The notes under the pieces: model-generated | What the model saw: only the letters and a program-made list of their open reading frames with translations | Database searches by the model: none | What the model was told of the DNA's origin: nothing | Program-made: the position numbers and the translations under genes | Assembly (NCBI GenBank): GCA_030248295.1 | Contig: JASANH010000472.1 | Span: forward strand, 62,001-126,000 | Direction: 5' to 3' | Length of the DNA stretch: 64,000 nucleotides | DNA from: Mesodorylaimus sp. YZB2_4 | Lineage: Eukaryota > Nematoda > Enoplea > Dorylaimida > Dorylaimidae | Shown: positions 46,462 through 57,483 of the stretch, piece after piece | Position numbering within the stretch: the first letter of the stretch is position 1 | How the letters are laid out: the number at the start of each line of letters is the position of its first letter

Positions 46462-46889
46462 TCGTGCAAGTAAATTAAATAATGCTTCAACACTGCAGAG
46501 ATATATTAGGGCTGATTGTGAGATTTTAGCATCTCGTGTTGTTCTGGAGAGCGTTGATTATTAGTAGCGGTCATCGTGAATTCTTTCTTTTTGTTTTCTG
46601 TATCTTTTCTATCGAATAATTTTAGTGCGTGGGCAAGACTTTGAAAATACGAATGTCTGCATGACCGAAGTCCCAATTCGAACCTTGCCAGTCGTACAAG
46701 TGCAAGACTGCGCTGATGCCTGCCTGGAACTGAGCTGGTGTCGTAGTTTCAATTTCATTCAAAATTCATCAGCTCCGTTTTGCGAATTTTTTCCATGGTC
46801 AGTCAGAGATATTTGCCCGAATTGTCCACGAACGGTTCCGGCCACAAGCGATTGTGAATGCGCCCATTACAATTACATACCGTAGCTTT

Positions 46890-47180
46890 CAGCCAATGTT
46901 GGCGGCAATATGTAAAATAAGAGCAGACATACTTCTTGCGAAAATGATTTATGTGCTTGCTGTCATCAATGTCTCTTATAGGTCACATAGGCCTTTTCCT
47001 ATCTCAAGATTATAGTCGGTTTATTATTATTAAAACTGCGCACCTGGATCACGCACCGCAGTAAACTAGCGAATGATCGTCTCGTGGTCGTGGATGAGTG
47101 AGTCGTTGTAGTATATTGCGCTGTACTCATTATCAGTAAAATCATACCTGCTTTTAAAGGAAGCGGTTGCATGCGCATTC
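46890..47180. other. Non-coding stretch
   Basis: The 3' flank of the lectin pseudogene. No AATAAA directly after the stop, unlike the intact sister. Confidence 0.35.
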
Positions 47181-47313
47181 AAGGCGCATTTATAGTCGAC
47201 AAAATTTCTTCTCCTACCCCTAGGGTAGGAGTAATGGCCATATACTTAAGCGTATGCTATTACTCCTACCCTAGGGGTAGGAGTTGGAAATTTGTCGACT
47301 ATAAATGCGCCTT
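47181..47313. mobile_element. Hairpin MITE
   Basis: A near-perfect palindrome of 133 bases. Outer arms are AAGGCGCATTTATAGTCGAC and its reverse complement; inner arms include CTCCTACCC(C)TAGGGTAGGAG, which is itself palindromic. Only a few bases at the centre and single mismatches break the symmetry. A target duplication was not identified. Confidence 0.85.
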
Positions 47314-47319
47314 TACAAG

Positions 47320-48775
47320 AACAAAGCAGAGGCTAGCCAAGTGATAATGTGATGAAGATATATTCAAATTTGCCGCCCTTTACCCTGATGCTTCATAGTG
47401 TTTATGTAAGACCTAGAAAAAATCAATGCGACGCAGAGGGTAAGACCGAACAGACGTTTTGTGCATGGTCTCTTGGCTCATTCAATCAATAAGTAAGTCT
47501 TCTAGAAACCGACAAGGTGGCCATGAGAGACGCCATAACACCTGCCCCCTCCAGGATTTGCAGAATATGCTTCATGCATGCATGCATAAGTCTTTCATTC
47601 CACGTTTTCATTCTGCGTGACTTCCAAGAATGTCAGACAATTTGTATGATATGGCAATGACCAGTTTTTCGGAGTAATTTCTCCAAGGAAGGGTCCATAT
47701 GTGAGAGTTCTCATAAACATTCTTATCAACTCTGCTGAATGGGTGGGACTAGCCATACTGTAAGAAGGAATTGATAATTTTGAGCAGGTCGTAGGAGTAT
47801 CTTCAATCACATTTGATTCCTGAATATGACAAAACAGTGCTTGAGTATACCTTGGTGGAAAAGCAATTGTCTGTGCCCAAAGACCCAATTCGCACCAATA
47901 ATAGCCCCCCTTGACCACCATCCATGTTACCATTGCAGAACAGTTTGCTGCGTTCAAAAGTCACAGATGCCCCCACATCAGATGCCCTCTCCATCGATAG
48001 TAGAACTTTTGATAGGAGCTAGTGTCCAGCACAATATGACTTTGTAATCAGTATCTTATGTGAAGACTACAGTAGATGCAACTCCAACGTAGGGCTAATA
48101 TACTGTACATTCAGGTATTTCTTTGTTTAACCAAGGATAAGCTGTCTCAGACTCCAAAAGTTGAGAGTAGTCTCTATTATTCACGCCTATTATTCGGATT
48201 AGTTAAATTTTGCAAGATTAGTGGACAGACCCTAGTCGCTCTTACTTGTTCGATCTACTGAGGTTTTTAAAAAATATTTGATCAGTAATGTGGGAAATAT
48301 GGAGGGATGCTATTTTATTTACTGAGGATAACATGGGTCATTGGAACACTACTTCCTAGCCAACCAAGGGCCGCTCGAATAAAGTACAGTATCTGTATTT
48401 CCCACTGCCCTGCCTCTGAGCTGCTTCCACGCAAAACTTCGTTTCGATGTGCGAGGGATATTGGGGAAGGAGTGATAAAAAATTTAACAGGCTACACTAA
48501 GCCACCAGCGCCAACACTGAGTTCGCAAAATTAGAACAGGGACCACATCAATAATGGCATGAAACTTATAGTAGCGTCCAGTATTGTTTTCTCTCTGTTT
48601 CTTGGAGACATTACACTTAAATGCTGGACCTAAATGTATAGGAAACACGGCCTACGCGTTTCCATTATTATATTGTTGGTACAATCGAAGCTGGCTAAGA
48701 AGCACCTGTTACTGTAATTGGACGATAGGAAACCATTCTAGTCGAGGGAAGGCATCGTGAGAACCCTATAACTAG
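47320..48775. other. Intergenic stretch between tandem lectin copies
   Basis: No gene confidently recognised. The 47595-47990 minus strand has open frames of about 120 residues without nameable similarity. About 48346-48480 is a decayed relative of the repeat at 43.65 kb. About 48540-48775 parallels the 5' flank of the other tandem copy. Confidence 0.45.
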
Positions 48776-48777
48776 AC

Positions 48778-50656
48778 ATGTCCGTGTCAGGAGTATTCGT
48801 CACTCTGCCTATTTTATTTTACTTGGCAGCCAGTCAAGGTAAAGTCACTCAATCATAGATTTCACCCAAACACTGGTTCTATTTTAAGGACCCCAGTGTA
48901 GTGCCACAGCGTGTTCTGATGTGGGTGGTGTCATCGACGGCGGCCGATGCTTTTTCATTTCGGCAGAAAAATCCGATTGGGACAATGCCTGGGAGAATTG
49001 TCGCGCTCGAGGAGGGGTGTTGGCTCAGGTTCATACAGACAGCGAATATCAAAAAATTCGGAACTTGGCGAGGGTAAAGTGAGAAATGGCTTTAAAAAAG
49101 AGAAAATCACGATATAAGTCTTTTGCAGTCTAATCGGTTTAACGACATATACGTAGCACTGCGGCGACAAACTGGCATTCGTGGCAGGCCATGCTCAATG
49201 GCACCGAATGCAACGTTCTGGCATGACAAGAATGGAGCGCCAGATACTTTGTTGAAAGCGGAAAACACGTGGCTCAGATATCGCATGTGCAACACATCAG
49301 AATCGACTGACGAGTACTGTTTCTCGGCCCGGTTTAACGCAGATCCTTCGTATGTCATTTTCGAAGACGTCTCATGCAGAAGAAATTGCTCGGCGGTATG
49401 CCAATTTACGAGTAAGGAAAGCCTGAGGATCAAGTTACATGCTTACTGATTTGCTAATTAGCCTCTAGTACATAGCCTCATACAAATCACCGGCATGTCC
49501 TTAGGGGAGTCACTTCTGTATAACCTGTTTTCTTTGAGAATGTACACGCCCTCCACGTTACCGCATAGGCCGCGTGTGATGTCCCAAAGAAAACAGATAG
49601 TAAGCAGAGGAAACTCAAAATGTGTGTCTCCACTGTTCTGCCTTAAGCAAAAGATATCGCAGCGGCGAGCTAAAAAAATAGACGCTTGGCGGTCTAGATT
49701 TCTTTTCTTTCAACTTGTACTCGTGTTCAACAAGTAAGCTGCCTTCTCAAAATCTCAGCACGAGTAGCAGGCTCTGGTTGTTTATCTTTGCGCTAATTGT
49801 AAATGGTACTTACAGTAATGCGGTGGCCGCGGCGGTGCAGCGGTCCAGCATTTGTCTCTCCGTATTGCTTGGGAGCAAGTGGCTGGACTCGTCCCGGGTT
49901 CGAACCCGGTGATATAGGTTGGTTTGCGAAGCATAAACCCACGCTGACTGCACACTAGGCCGTGTGTGACTCACTTGGTACCGTCGAGGTGCTCCGAGTG
50001 GAGAGCCGGAAGCCAAACGAGGCTGTCTCGGCTGTCGAACACCGACAGGGTTCACAGCCCACTGGCTCTGCCCGAGGAAGTCGGTGTCCATTCCAGGATG
50101 CCCTCGCGTGGAGGTGCCTGGTGGAGACACGCAGAGGAAAGCCGCCGTGAGACTTGGTCCCCGCACAGCCGAGCTTATAAGATTTGACTGCTGGCCTGCT
50201 AGACGCAAAAACGGGCTTTAGTACAAAAAAATTTAAAACAAAAAAGTGGTACTCCATTCAAGCAAATGTAAAGCAAAGTTCTGGCTTTGTTTAGCTCTTC
50301 TAGCGTTTTATTTTAGCTTTGTTAGTTCTGGAGAGCCTTGATTGTTATAGAGGTCATCATGACCTTTTCATTTAATCTTTTTTACTAATAATTTAGTGCG
50401 CGGGCAGAACTACGAAAAGACGAATGTCTGCATGACCGAAGTCCCAACCCAAACCTTGCCAGTCGCACAAGTGCAAGACTGCGCCGATGCCTGCCTGGAA
50501 CTGAGCTGGTGTCGTAGTTTCAATTTCATCCAAAATTCCTCAACTCCGTTTTGCCAGTTGTTTCCATGGTCAGTCAGAGATATTTGCCCGAATTGTCCAC
50601 GAACGGTTCCGGCCACAAGCGATTGTGAATGCGCCCATTACAATTACATACCGTAG
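48778..50656 (+). CDS. Secreted C-type-lectin-like/PAN-like protein, intact tandem copy
   Basis: Exons 48778-48838, 48889-49073, 49129-49411 and 50397-50656; phases 1, 0, 1, as in the gene at 40-41 kb; product 262 residues. Exon 1 encodes a signal peptide (MSVSGVFVTLPILFYLAAS). The intron 1 acceptor is TTTTAAG, an unusual AAG. Exon 2 holds the first lectin half (GGRCFFISAEKSDWDNAWEN, CRARGGVLAQVHTDSEY). Exon 3 holds the second (IYVALRRQTG, NTWLRYRMCN, EYCFSARF, NCSAVCQF). EPN/QPD and WND are absent. Exon 4 is a PAN/apple-like module (NVCMTEVPTQT, DCADACLELSWCRSFNF, CQLFPWSVRDICPNC, CECAHYNYIP). AATAAA follows at 50665-50670. Intron 3 contains a mini element and a SINE. Extracellular; ligand unknown. 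Confidence 0.85.
49524..49596. mobile_element. Mini fold-back element, copy 2
   Basis: CTGTTTTCTTTGAGAATGTA at the left and CCCAAAGAAAACAG at the right are inverted. It lies in intron 3 of the lectin gene and is related in reverse orientation to 38304-38363. Confidence 0.6.
49820..50246 (+). mobile_element. tRNA-derived SINE, best copy
   Basis: The head resembles a long-arm tRNA: an A-box-like GTGCAGCGGTCCAGC, then a perfect T-arm CCCGGGTTCGAACCCGG at 49893-49909 with the B box inside. About 300 bases of body follow, ending in an A-rich tail (ACAAAAAAATTTAAAAC). Relatives lie at 0.8-1.2, 33.0 and 46.05 kb. It is carried in intron 3 of the lectin gene. Confidence 0.82.
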
Positions 50657-50664
50657 CTTACGGC

Positions 50665-50670
50665 AATAAA
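50665..50670 (+). promoter_or_regulatory. Polyadenylation signal of the lectin gene
   Basis: AATAAA begins nine bases after the stop codon of the intact tandem lectin gene. The pseudogene sister has AAAATAAG instead. Confidence 0.6.
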
Positions 50671-50674
50671 ATTT

Positions 50675-51470
50675 GGTGGCAGTATGTGAAATAACGGCAG
50701 GAATATTTCTTGCTACAATGACTCATGCATGCGCTATCGCTTGCGTTTGTAAGGTAACAGAGCCCTTTGGTTTAATAAATTCTATCCCTCTGAAGACTAA
50801 CTAAAATCGGCCTGCGACACCTACGCACCTAGATCACGTACCGTTAGGAATCTATCAAATGCTCGTCTCGAGCATGAGTGAATCATCGTAATCAACATTT
50901 TAACATGTAATGTATTGTATGTGATGTATTGTAATCGTCATCATTGTTATCATACGAGGCAGCCACAAACCACCAACAAAAAAAACCAGGCCAACACAAA
51001 ACAAAAAATGAAAAAAAAAAAACAAAAAAAAAAAAAAAAAAACAAAAAAAACACAAAAAAAAACCCCCACACCAAAAAAAAAAAAAAAATACTCGCGCTT
51101 GGAAGATGTGGTTGAACGCACATACACAAGAGCAAAAGCATGCTTTGGCGAGTGATGTGACGAAGCATCTATGGGAATTCAAATTTGCCGCAAGTTTTGT
51201 GTTTGCCACTATTGTGTTTTGGACCCGCATGGGCTGCATGTTTCTGAAATGGATGAAAGCCTATCGACGGGCAAGGAACAGGAGCCAGAAACGTTTGTAG
51301 ATTTAAAGCATGTTCTAATCATATTGGTGACATGGTCTGTGCGACCTTGCACCCTGTAGGCTCGTGACAGGAAACGTGTATAATAAGGAGGCGCATTTCC
51401 TGACAAGCTGGTTGATCCGCCGTTTGGTATGATTGGTTGATCGATATGATCGGCATGGGTGACTCACTCT
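50675..51470. repeat. Non-coding, with A-rich low-complexity tract
   Basis: At about 50980-51090 the sequence is almost only A with interspersed C and a CCCCCAC block. Open frames across it are low-complexity artefacts. The rest shows no gene. Confidence 0.7.
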
Positions 51471-51476
51471 TTATCC

Positions 51477-51703
51477 CCAGGGTCGATTATCGAGGAGAGA
51501 CCTTTCGAGGCAAGGCTCTCGAATTCGGGTCCCCTCATGGGTATGGTTACCCGATAGGGTAACCGCCAACTTCGCGGAGTAGTGACTGACTCACCCTCTC
51601 GACCAGCATGCATCCCAGATACACCATAGTCGATGGAAAAAATAGGGTCGGCTAACAAGATCCTCAGCTCGCAGTCAAAGGCCGAAAATCGACCCTCATC
51701 TGG
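51477..51703. mobile_element. MITE family B, short copy
   Basis: Ends CCAGGGTCGATTATCG and, in reverse, CCAGATGAGGGTCGATTTTC give an imperfect inverted pair with CAG...CTG-type termini. The interior GTAACCGCCAACTTCGCGG matches 19.97 kb. No target duplication was evident. Confidence 0.55.
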
Positions 51704-51709
51704 AACGTT

Positions 51710-52180
51710 CTCTTCTCACTACAGTAAGTATATACTCGTACATATATTATGTGCTGCACCCACGAGTGCATATAGCTATGCTTGGCGACAGTTAATGACA
51801 TGACAAAGCGGCCAAAAAGTCATTAGATATCTGATCATCAGTAAAAGTGTCGAGTGTGGAACCCCGCTTTGCCATAAATTTTCTGTATACAGTGGCCTTG
51901 CAAATTTTTGAATATGTACTCGTCAGTAGCATCCCTATAAGGGGCCATACAAATACGATGTCATATGCAAATGAGCTTTTTTATCCTCTCCCCCCTCCCT
52001 CCTTGTCGTACAAAATCGTTTTTTCATAGACCCCTTCAAAATGGCCCAAAACAACGTCGGACGGGTAGCCCCCTCAGCTGATTTCTGATAAAAAATTCCA
52101 AACTCAGTCTTAGCCTCTAATTCAAAACAAATTTGGTAGACCTTTAGACCGCCTAAGCGCTATTCAAACTTATCAAGTGA
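51710..52180. other. Non-coding stretch
   Basis: No gene or structured repeat recognised. Confidence 0.35.
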
Positions 52181-52183
52181 CAA

Positions 52184-52392
52184 GGGAACATCGCCAGCCG
52201 TCAAGTCGACCTTTGAAAAACTAAAAATTGCAATGTGTTCTTAGGTGCAAACGAATTAGCTCCGAGGAAAATATTAGAGCCGTCTGGTTAACTGGTCAGC
52301 GCCAAGCCTTACGAATTTTTTTAATTCCGCTAGATTTTTAAGTTTTTTGAGAAAAAAACCAAATCAGAGTGTTGTAAGTTGGCCATGTCCCC
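52184..52392. mobile_element. Family F transposon, short copy
   Basis: Starts GGGAACATCGCCAGCCGTCA and closes with GGCCATGTCCCC, its approximate inverse. It shares with 25705 onward the stretch ACTGGTCAGCGC and GTTC(C/T)T(G/A)GGTGCAAA. An internally deleted relative of the 1.26-kb element. Confidence 0.6.
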
Positions 52393-52399
52393 TTATAAG

Positions 52400-54575
52400 T
52401 AGCAAGAGCGTATTTGGCATTCTTAGTTTGATCTTTCATTCAGCATTGGTTTTTGAGATCACCTAGATAAAATTTTCTGACCTGCTCAAAAATTTTAGAG
52501 TCCATTCGAGGACGCCAGGCAGAGGCCCTCATAGAGTTAGCGTCCAGCTCCTGCATCGCATCTGAAACCACACCCGCCAACTCGCCCTGACCCTCGAGGG
52601 CCACATCCACCTCAAACCCAGGCCCGTGTCAGTTTTTAAAATTGAACCCCAACCCAACCCAACTTTGTTACCACAATCTTCAGTTCAGTTTCAAAAATTC
52701 AAAACCAAATTTCAAAAACACAAACAAACAATTTTCACTCTTCTATTAGAATAAATCATAAAAAATATTTCGCTCAGTTTCAGTTGTATCCGTGGGAGGC
52801 GTAATTTGACGGGATTTTCAAAAAATTGGGATTATCCGGGTTCGGCTATTTCGACCCAACCCAGGCGCGGGAAGTTACTTGTCCACCCAACCCAAACTGA
52901 TACCATGGACAAAACACTCAGCCCAACCCGAGAACCAACTGGGTCTGAATGGGTTTTAGACCAATTGCAGGACCTGCTTACCGTTGCTATCAGCAGCTTG
53001 CAGTCTGTACAGCCGGTGTCGCATGTCAAGCCACCCTCATGTCAATGTGACCGGGAGGGATACTTTGACATGGATATTTGCCCATGTCAAAGTAAGCGAG
53101 GTCGTCAAAGTATCCCAGATGCACGATATCCTAACCCAGGCCAAAGCAATCCTGTCCTTCGTTCTATAAACTGATGCCGCACGAGTTGCCGAATGGCCAG
53201 TGGGCAATTTTGCGCTCATCCATGCGGTTCGTCGCTTCGTAGACTTCGATTTCAAATTTGACTTTTTCATGGATTCGAAAAGGCACAACGAGATTCTTGT
53301 GTGCTTGACTCAAGATCAATATCGAAATGGATTCGACGATGAAGCAAAACGACAACTGCGACAGATAGCCAAGTCGTTCGTAGCCAAGATGGCCTCTTCT
53401 GAAGGATTCAGGTACAGGTGTGAAGAAAACTCGAGAGAAGATCGCAGATGCAAACCTAGCCAATCAAAATAATCGATAATGTCCAGACGTATTCGTACTG
53501 CATCCAACACAAGTTACGTCAGAGTTAGAATGCTGATGGTGTGGACTTGGGCCGTTGCATGAAACTGACGATGAGAATGAGTACAGGGTATGGTTTTTAG
53601 AATAAACAGTACTGTAGGCAATTGAGCTGAAACAGTGTCCAAAGTCCAGGATACTGGAGGATAGTCCAGCGATTTTTAACAATTTTTAATTTTGCAATTA
53701 TTTCGAACGCTACATGTATGCAGCTGCTTCTTCCGCGGTGTGATGCGCGCTATTATTTGCGATCAGATCAAGAAGGCAGGAAATCGATACCATTTGGGCG
53801 GCATTTAGGCTTCGCTCCGAATTGTTACACTTTTTCCTCCATCTTTGAATATCTACTGTGTGCTCTAAGGTACGAGTAGGTTCTGTGTCTTTGTCGACGA
53901 AGGTGTAAAATATCGTATCAGGTCTAAACTACTTTGCAACTTCAAAAATTATCCCCGGATACTTTAACATGGCCCTGGTTACATTGGCATATGTCAATGT
54001 AACCGACCGGCTAATTTGACGTCGGTACGTCGACCACTGGCACTGCAGTAGTTCTTTCAGCAGTTTTGCTATTGCAGACAGGCTGAACGCATGGGTCGTT
54101 GTCTGAGCCTTGACAAGGATCAAGTTCTTCTTTTGGAATCACAGGGTCGAATCAGCGTATTGCAGTAGAGGGCGCAGGCATTGCAGCATCCTCTTGCATG
54201 TCTTCGCAAATAGGGATCAATCAAATCGACAAGCTTGCTTGTTGCCGTTCAGAAAAAACTGTCGGATCCACTGACCGTCTGGCAATGGTGGGATCGTTTT
54301 CGTAGTCGCAACTAGTCATTTCCAGTTGGCACTCGAAAGCGGGATTTGAAAAGATGGATTTTGATCGATCTCGTACCTTGTTGTTAACGCAGGTCCGAAT
54401 GTACCACCTAACTGCGTCGCTACGCCAGGTAGTCGAGTGAAAAAAACCCCCTGGCTCTCGGTGGCCAATGATCCTTGAATAGTCGAGATAGCACGTTGTC
54501 CTCGGTTTTTTCTTCTGGCAGTTGATGGTTCGACAGGAATTCGCAATATCGCACTGATCGGTTTGATTTGGCTTT
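52400..54575. other. Non-coding stretch
   Basis: CCCAACCCAACCC-type motifs recur at about 52640-52950. A near-palindrome GTTACATTGGCATATG... lies at about 53977-54002, and GATACTTTGACATGG-type segments occur at 53.06 and 53.95 kb. An open frame at 53200-53472 has no nameable similarity. The 5' LTR of the Gypsy element would be expected near the end of this stretch but was not recognised. Confidence 0.4.
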
Positions 54576-55640
54576 TTGATTCGTTGGTTGTTTCCGAATC
54601 GATACTGTGCCAGGCACCAGCACTTGGAGCACTTTCACCAGCACTTGAAGCGCTTCATTTTCATGGCGGTGCAAAGAGGCGAGGCTTCAGGCGGTCGCGG
54701 GGAAGACGTGCATAAATATTTTCAGAATTTCGATTATCTCGCGGGCTTAGTTTCTTGCATCACGGATGATATTCGGCTGGCTGAGCTGAAAAAAGGTCTG
54801 ACAACTGGTCTAAAACTTTGAAAAACAGCTTCTTCTTGTCCCGGCCTATGTTTTAGCACTTGTCTGGATGCTTCCAAAAACTTTTAGCGATGTGCACACG
54901 CCTTGTGAGAGGTAAGGCCTTAGCCATATTCCAGTCTGCCCTGCCTGAGCAGGTCGACACGTACGCGCACGCGAAAGAGTTCTTGGTGGCGAGGCTGGTT
55001 TTGCCCCACCAGCAGACGGTTTATAGGCAGGCTTTCTTGTCCAAGAAAAAAGGAACGGACTCGATGGGTGACTTCTATCGTGAGTTGAGACGATTAGCCG
55101 ACTTGGCGTATCCAGAAACCCCGGCGGAAGCGAGGGAGGTACTGGTCAAAGAGCGATTAGTAGAAGGGTCAGCAGTGTCCTCCAAGACGAAACCTAACTA
55201 CAAAATCTGGAAAGCGGGTTTCACGTACTTGGGAGAGGACTTGAAGGGGGTGTTGCGGGCCATGCAGGCAGCAGAAACAGTGCAAAAGACGTGCTCTCTT
55301 GTTGCAGCCATTTGCTCTGGTGGGACACCTGATCAGATCGCGGCGGTCGTAAGTAAGCATCGAGGCCGTGGAGGCGGCTCGCGTGTACGGCACATACAAG
55401 ACCGGATCGTGGAACGGCTCGTTCGATCGGAATCGGAATTTCCGCGGCGGCATGGGTGGTAAAGGCCGTGGTGGTCGAGGTGGTGGTGGCCGAGGAGCCA
55501 GCCCTGGTCGTGGGCCTGGCGGTGTGACGTTTGGTCGTGATTCGGGCGCTGGAGGCGATTCCCAGACGGCGGGGACTTCGGAGGAGCACAAGCAGTGCTA
55601 TCGGTGCAAGGAATACTGACACATAGCCGAGTATTGCCCA
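54576..55640 (+). pseudogene. Gypsy gag region
   Basis: The frame 54576-54821 (EDVHKYFQNFDYLAGLVS) ends, and another starts at 54860 with the retroviral-type gag helices (ALAIFQSALPEQVDTYAHAK, DSMGDFYRELRRLADLAYP). A Gly/Arg-rich segment (55430-55520) leads to a zinc knuckle, C-Y-R-C then H...C, but a TGA (55617-55619) sits between the second Cys and the His. The spacing C-x2-C-x4-H-x4-C is otherwise kept. Confidence 0.8.
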
Positions 55641-55644
55641 GCTA

Positions 55645-56535
55645 CGACGTAGACTCGTGGAGGATGTGACCACTGACAGCGTGGTGGGTAAGTAGTAATG
55701 TCCCTTGGAAGGGGAGTCCAGGAAGGCATGGAAGAGGAGAAAGTGCCCAGGGTAGAATCAGGTTATGGGGGTCCAGAGACCACGCGAGTGGCATGCATAG
55801 GCATTACGGGGAGTACCAGGATAATTACGCCGAATTTGGCGAAGACTGGGATGAGGCGTGTGGTGAAGGCCAGGGTGAATATCTGTCCCTACAGCACGGC
55901 ACCGTATGAGAACATGGTGGGACCTCGTGCTAACGCATCCTCTGGTGTGCTCTGTGCAGGCTTCCGGATCGGATGTAACTCCAGCGGATGGGGGGGGGGG
56001 GGGCGAGCGTGATCGATGAGCTCATGATGCACATGAGCGGTGCTTCGTCGGGTGCGACGGCCAGCAGCGGATCGAACAGAGCGGTGGTTTTGGACGGTGG
56101 CGCGACTACCTTATCCAAATCTAGTGAGCAGGCGTCCTCTTCGGCGGCCGCTGGCGTGGTGGTTGACCCCGAAGATACTTTCGGTCGCAGTGGCCTTGGC
56201 CAACATCTCGGTTACTAGCCCAGTAAGTGCATGTGAGGGTTGTCGCCCATTCTCACTTGGTATTACGGACTCGTCTTTAGATGGGCGTGTTGGTTTCGCA
56301 GCTCGGCGGCGTGGCTCTCGAGTGGGCTTGCGGGGACGTGGCCGGCCTTGGCGACGACGTACTGTACTTTGGGAAAGTGGCAAGGCAATGCCTCGCCCTT
56401 TCGATCTGGCACCAGATGCTCTTTACCGGCCAATCAAGGAGGAACCGATGGACGGTCAGTGATGGGTTGTGATTCGATGGTGAAACGAGTTTTGGTTTTT
56501 TCGTGTTTTTTTTTGCTGTGCTTGTTGACCCGATT
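55645..56535 (+). other. Gypsy gag-protease spacer
   Basis: No conserved domain recognised between the knuckle and the protease. It contains a run of 14 G at 55990-56003. Several short overlapping open frames exist, none convincing. Confidence 0.45.
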
Positions 56536-56537
56536 AT

Positions 56538-57480
56538 GTGGGGGAGCAGCTTGTTGACCTCTGTCACGTGCAGAGGTTGGGGAAATGGATGATGGTTGTG
56601 ATGAGGTGGATCTCTTCGATGGTGGTCGGATGCGGGCCACTGGTTAGGCAGGACGCCACATCCACGTATTCAACATTGCGGAATTCACGACGCAGGCTGC
56701 ATAGACGGCAGCAAGCTAGGTATCGGTGCTGTCGGAGGACGGATCGATGGAAGACCAAGGCGTGGCATCGATTGCAAGCTGAGCACAATAGCGTCGATCT
56801 GAGTCGAGTGTCCAACGAGTTTCAGGTAGAGAATACCCCTGAGTACTGGTTATCCGTGAATAGAGTGCTCATGGCGTGGTCGCATGATCAGCACAAAAAA
56901 GGGGAGGCAGTAGTAAGGCCGAAATACAGCAAAGTCTACGTGGACGATGCGCAGTGTCTGATCTCGAGTGCAGTAGTAGACACGGGCGCTGGAAGAAGCG
57001 TTGTGTCAGGTAGGCTGGCAGAATGCCTTAGAGCGCGGATGGAACTGAGCTTAGAGAAGATCGATAAGACACCAGTGCGAGGAATACATGGGCAGCGCGC
57101 CTGGGAGATACTGTTGTTAGGCTGCGTATTCGAGTGCATGACAGAGAGTTCAGCCATCAGCTCATTGTTCTGGACGATTTGCCGTTAGCTATGCTTCTGG
57201 GTCGAGATTTTCTCGCCAAATTAAGGCCAGTCAAAATCGATTTTACGAACGGAAGTTCGAAACATAAGCCAACGATAGATCTGGACGAACTGGCTAAGGG
57301 GAACAGAGGAAGTGATGTTGTCGTGTGCATGTCGGAGACCATGACCAAACCCGCACGCACAGAAAAATTTATCTATGCCACAGTGCAAGCGGATGCGGGG
57401 GATGTGCTCTTCTTGGGGAGTACACACAAGGCTGAGCACTTGGAAAAACTTTCGTTGGGCACCATGAGTGAGCGGCGAAC
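56538..57480 (+). pseudogene. Gypsy aspartic protease region
   Basis: SAVVDTGAGRSVVSG holds the catalytic Asp (DTGA). After a frame change near 57.13 kb the second conserved block, LPLAMLLGRDFLAKL, appears in another frame. The stretch up to 57480 leads into the reverse transcriptase. Confidence 0.78.
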
Positions 57481-57483
57481 TGC

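Larger units (their letters stand above)
44202..46885 (+). pseudogene. C-type-lectin/PAN pseudogene (tandem copy)
   Basis: This is the sister of the intact gene at 48.78 kb. The signal-peptide exon is recognisable at 44202 (LPVLFSLAASQ), but the fifth codon is TGA (44214-44216). A TTAA MITE (44312-44962) sits in the intron 1 acceptor, and a repeat-K insertion (about 44981-45160) splits exon 2. Further on exon 2 has an in-frame TGA at 45175 in place of a Cys codon, and a 2-base indel near 45220. Exon 3 (45408-45693: YIALRRQTGI, TWLRYRPCDAID) and exon 4 (46626-46885: NVCMTEVPIRT, CECAHYNYIP-stop) are still intact with good splice sites. A transcript starting downstream cannot be excluded. Confidence 0.85.

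Noticed and set aside
47595..47990. Minus-strand frames of about 120 codons as a transposase or lectin relic
   Set aside because: No catalytic or cysteine pattern could be matched with confidence in any frame.
49820..49915. Functional tRNA gene
   Set aside because: The T-arm is perfect, but the acceptor stem and anticodon arm do not pair convincingly and the sequence continues into a repeated body with an A-rich tail; a SINE head fits better.
50900..51300. Lysine/phenylalanine-rich open frames of up to 118 codons
   Set aside because: They run through an A-rich low-complexity tract and read as poly-Lys or poly-Phe; no coding support.
53200..53472. 90-codon open frame as a small gene
   Set aside because: No family resemblance, no splice context and no clear start or polyadenylation context.
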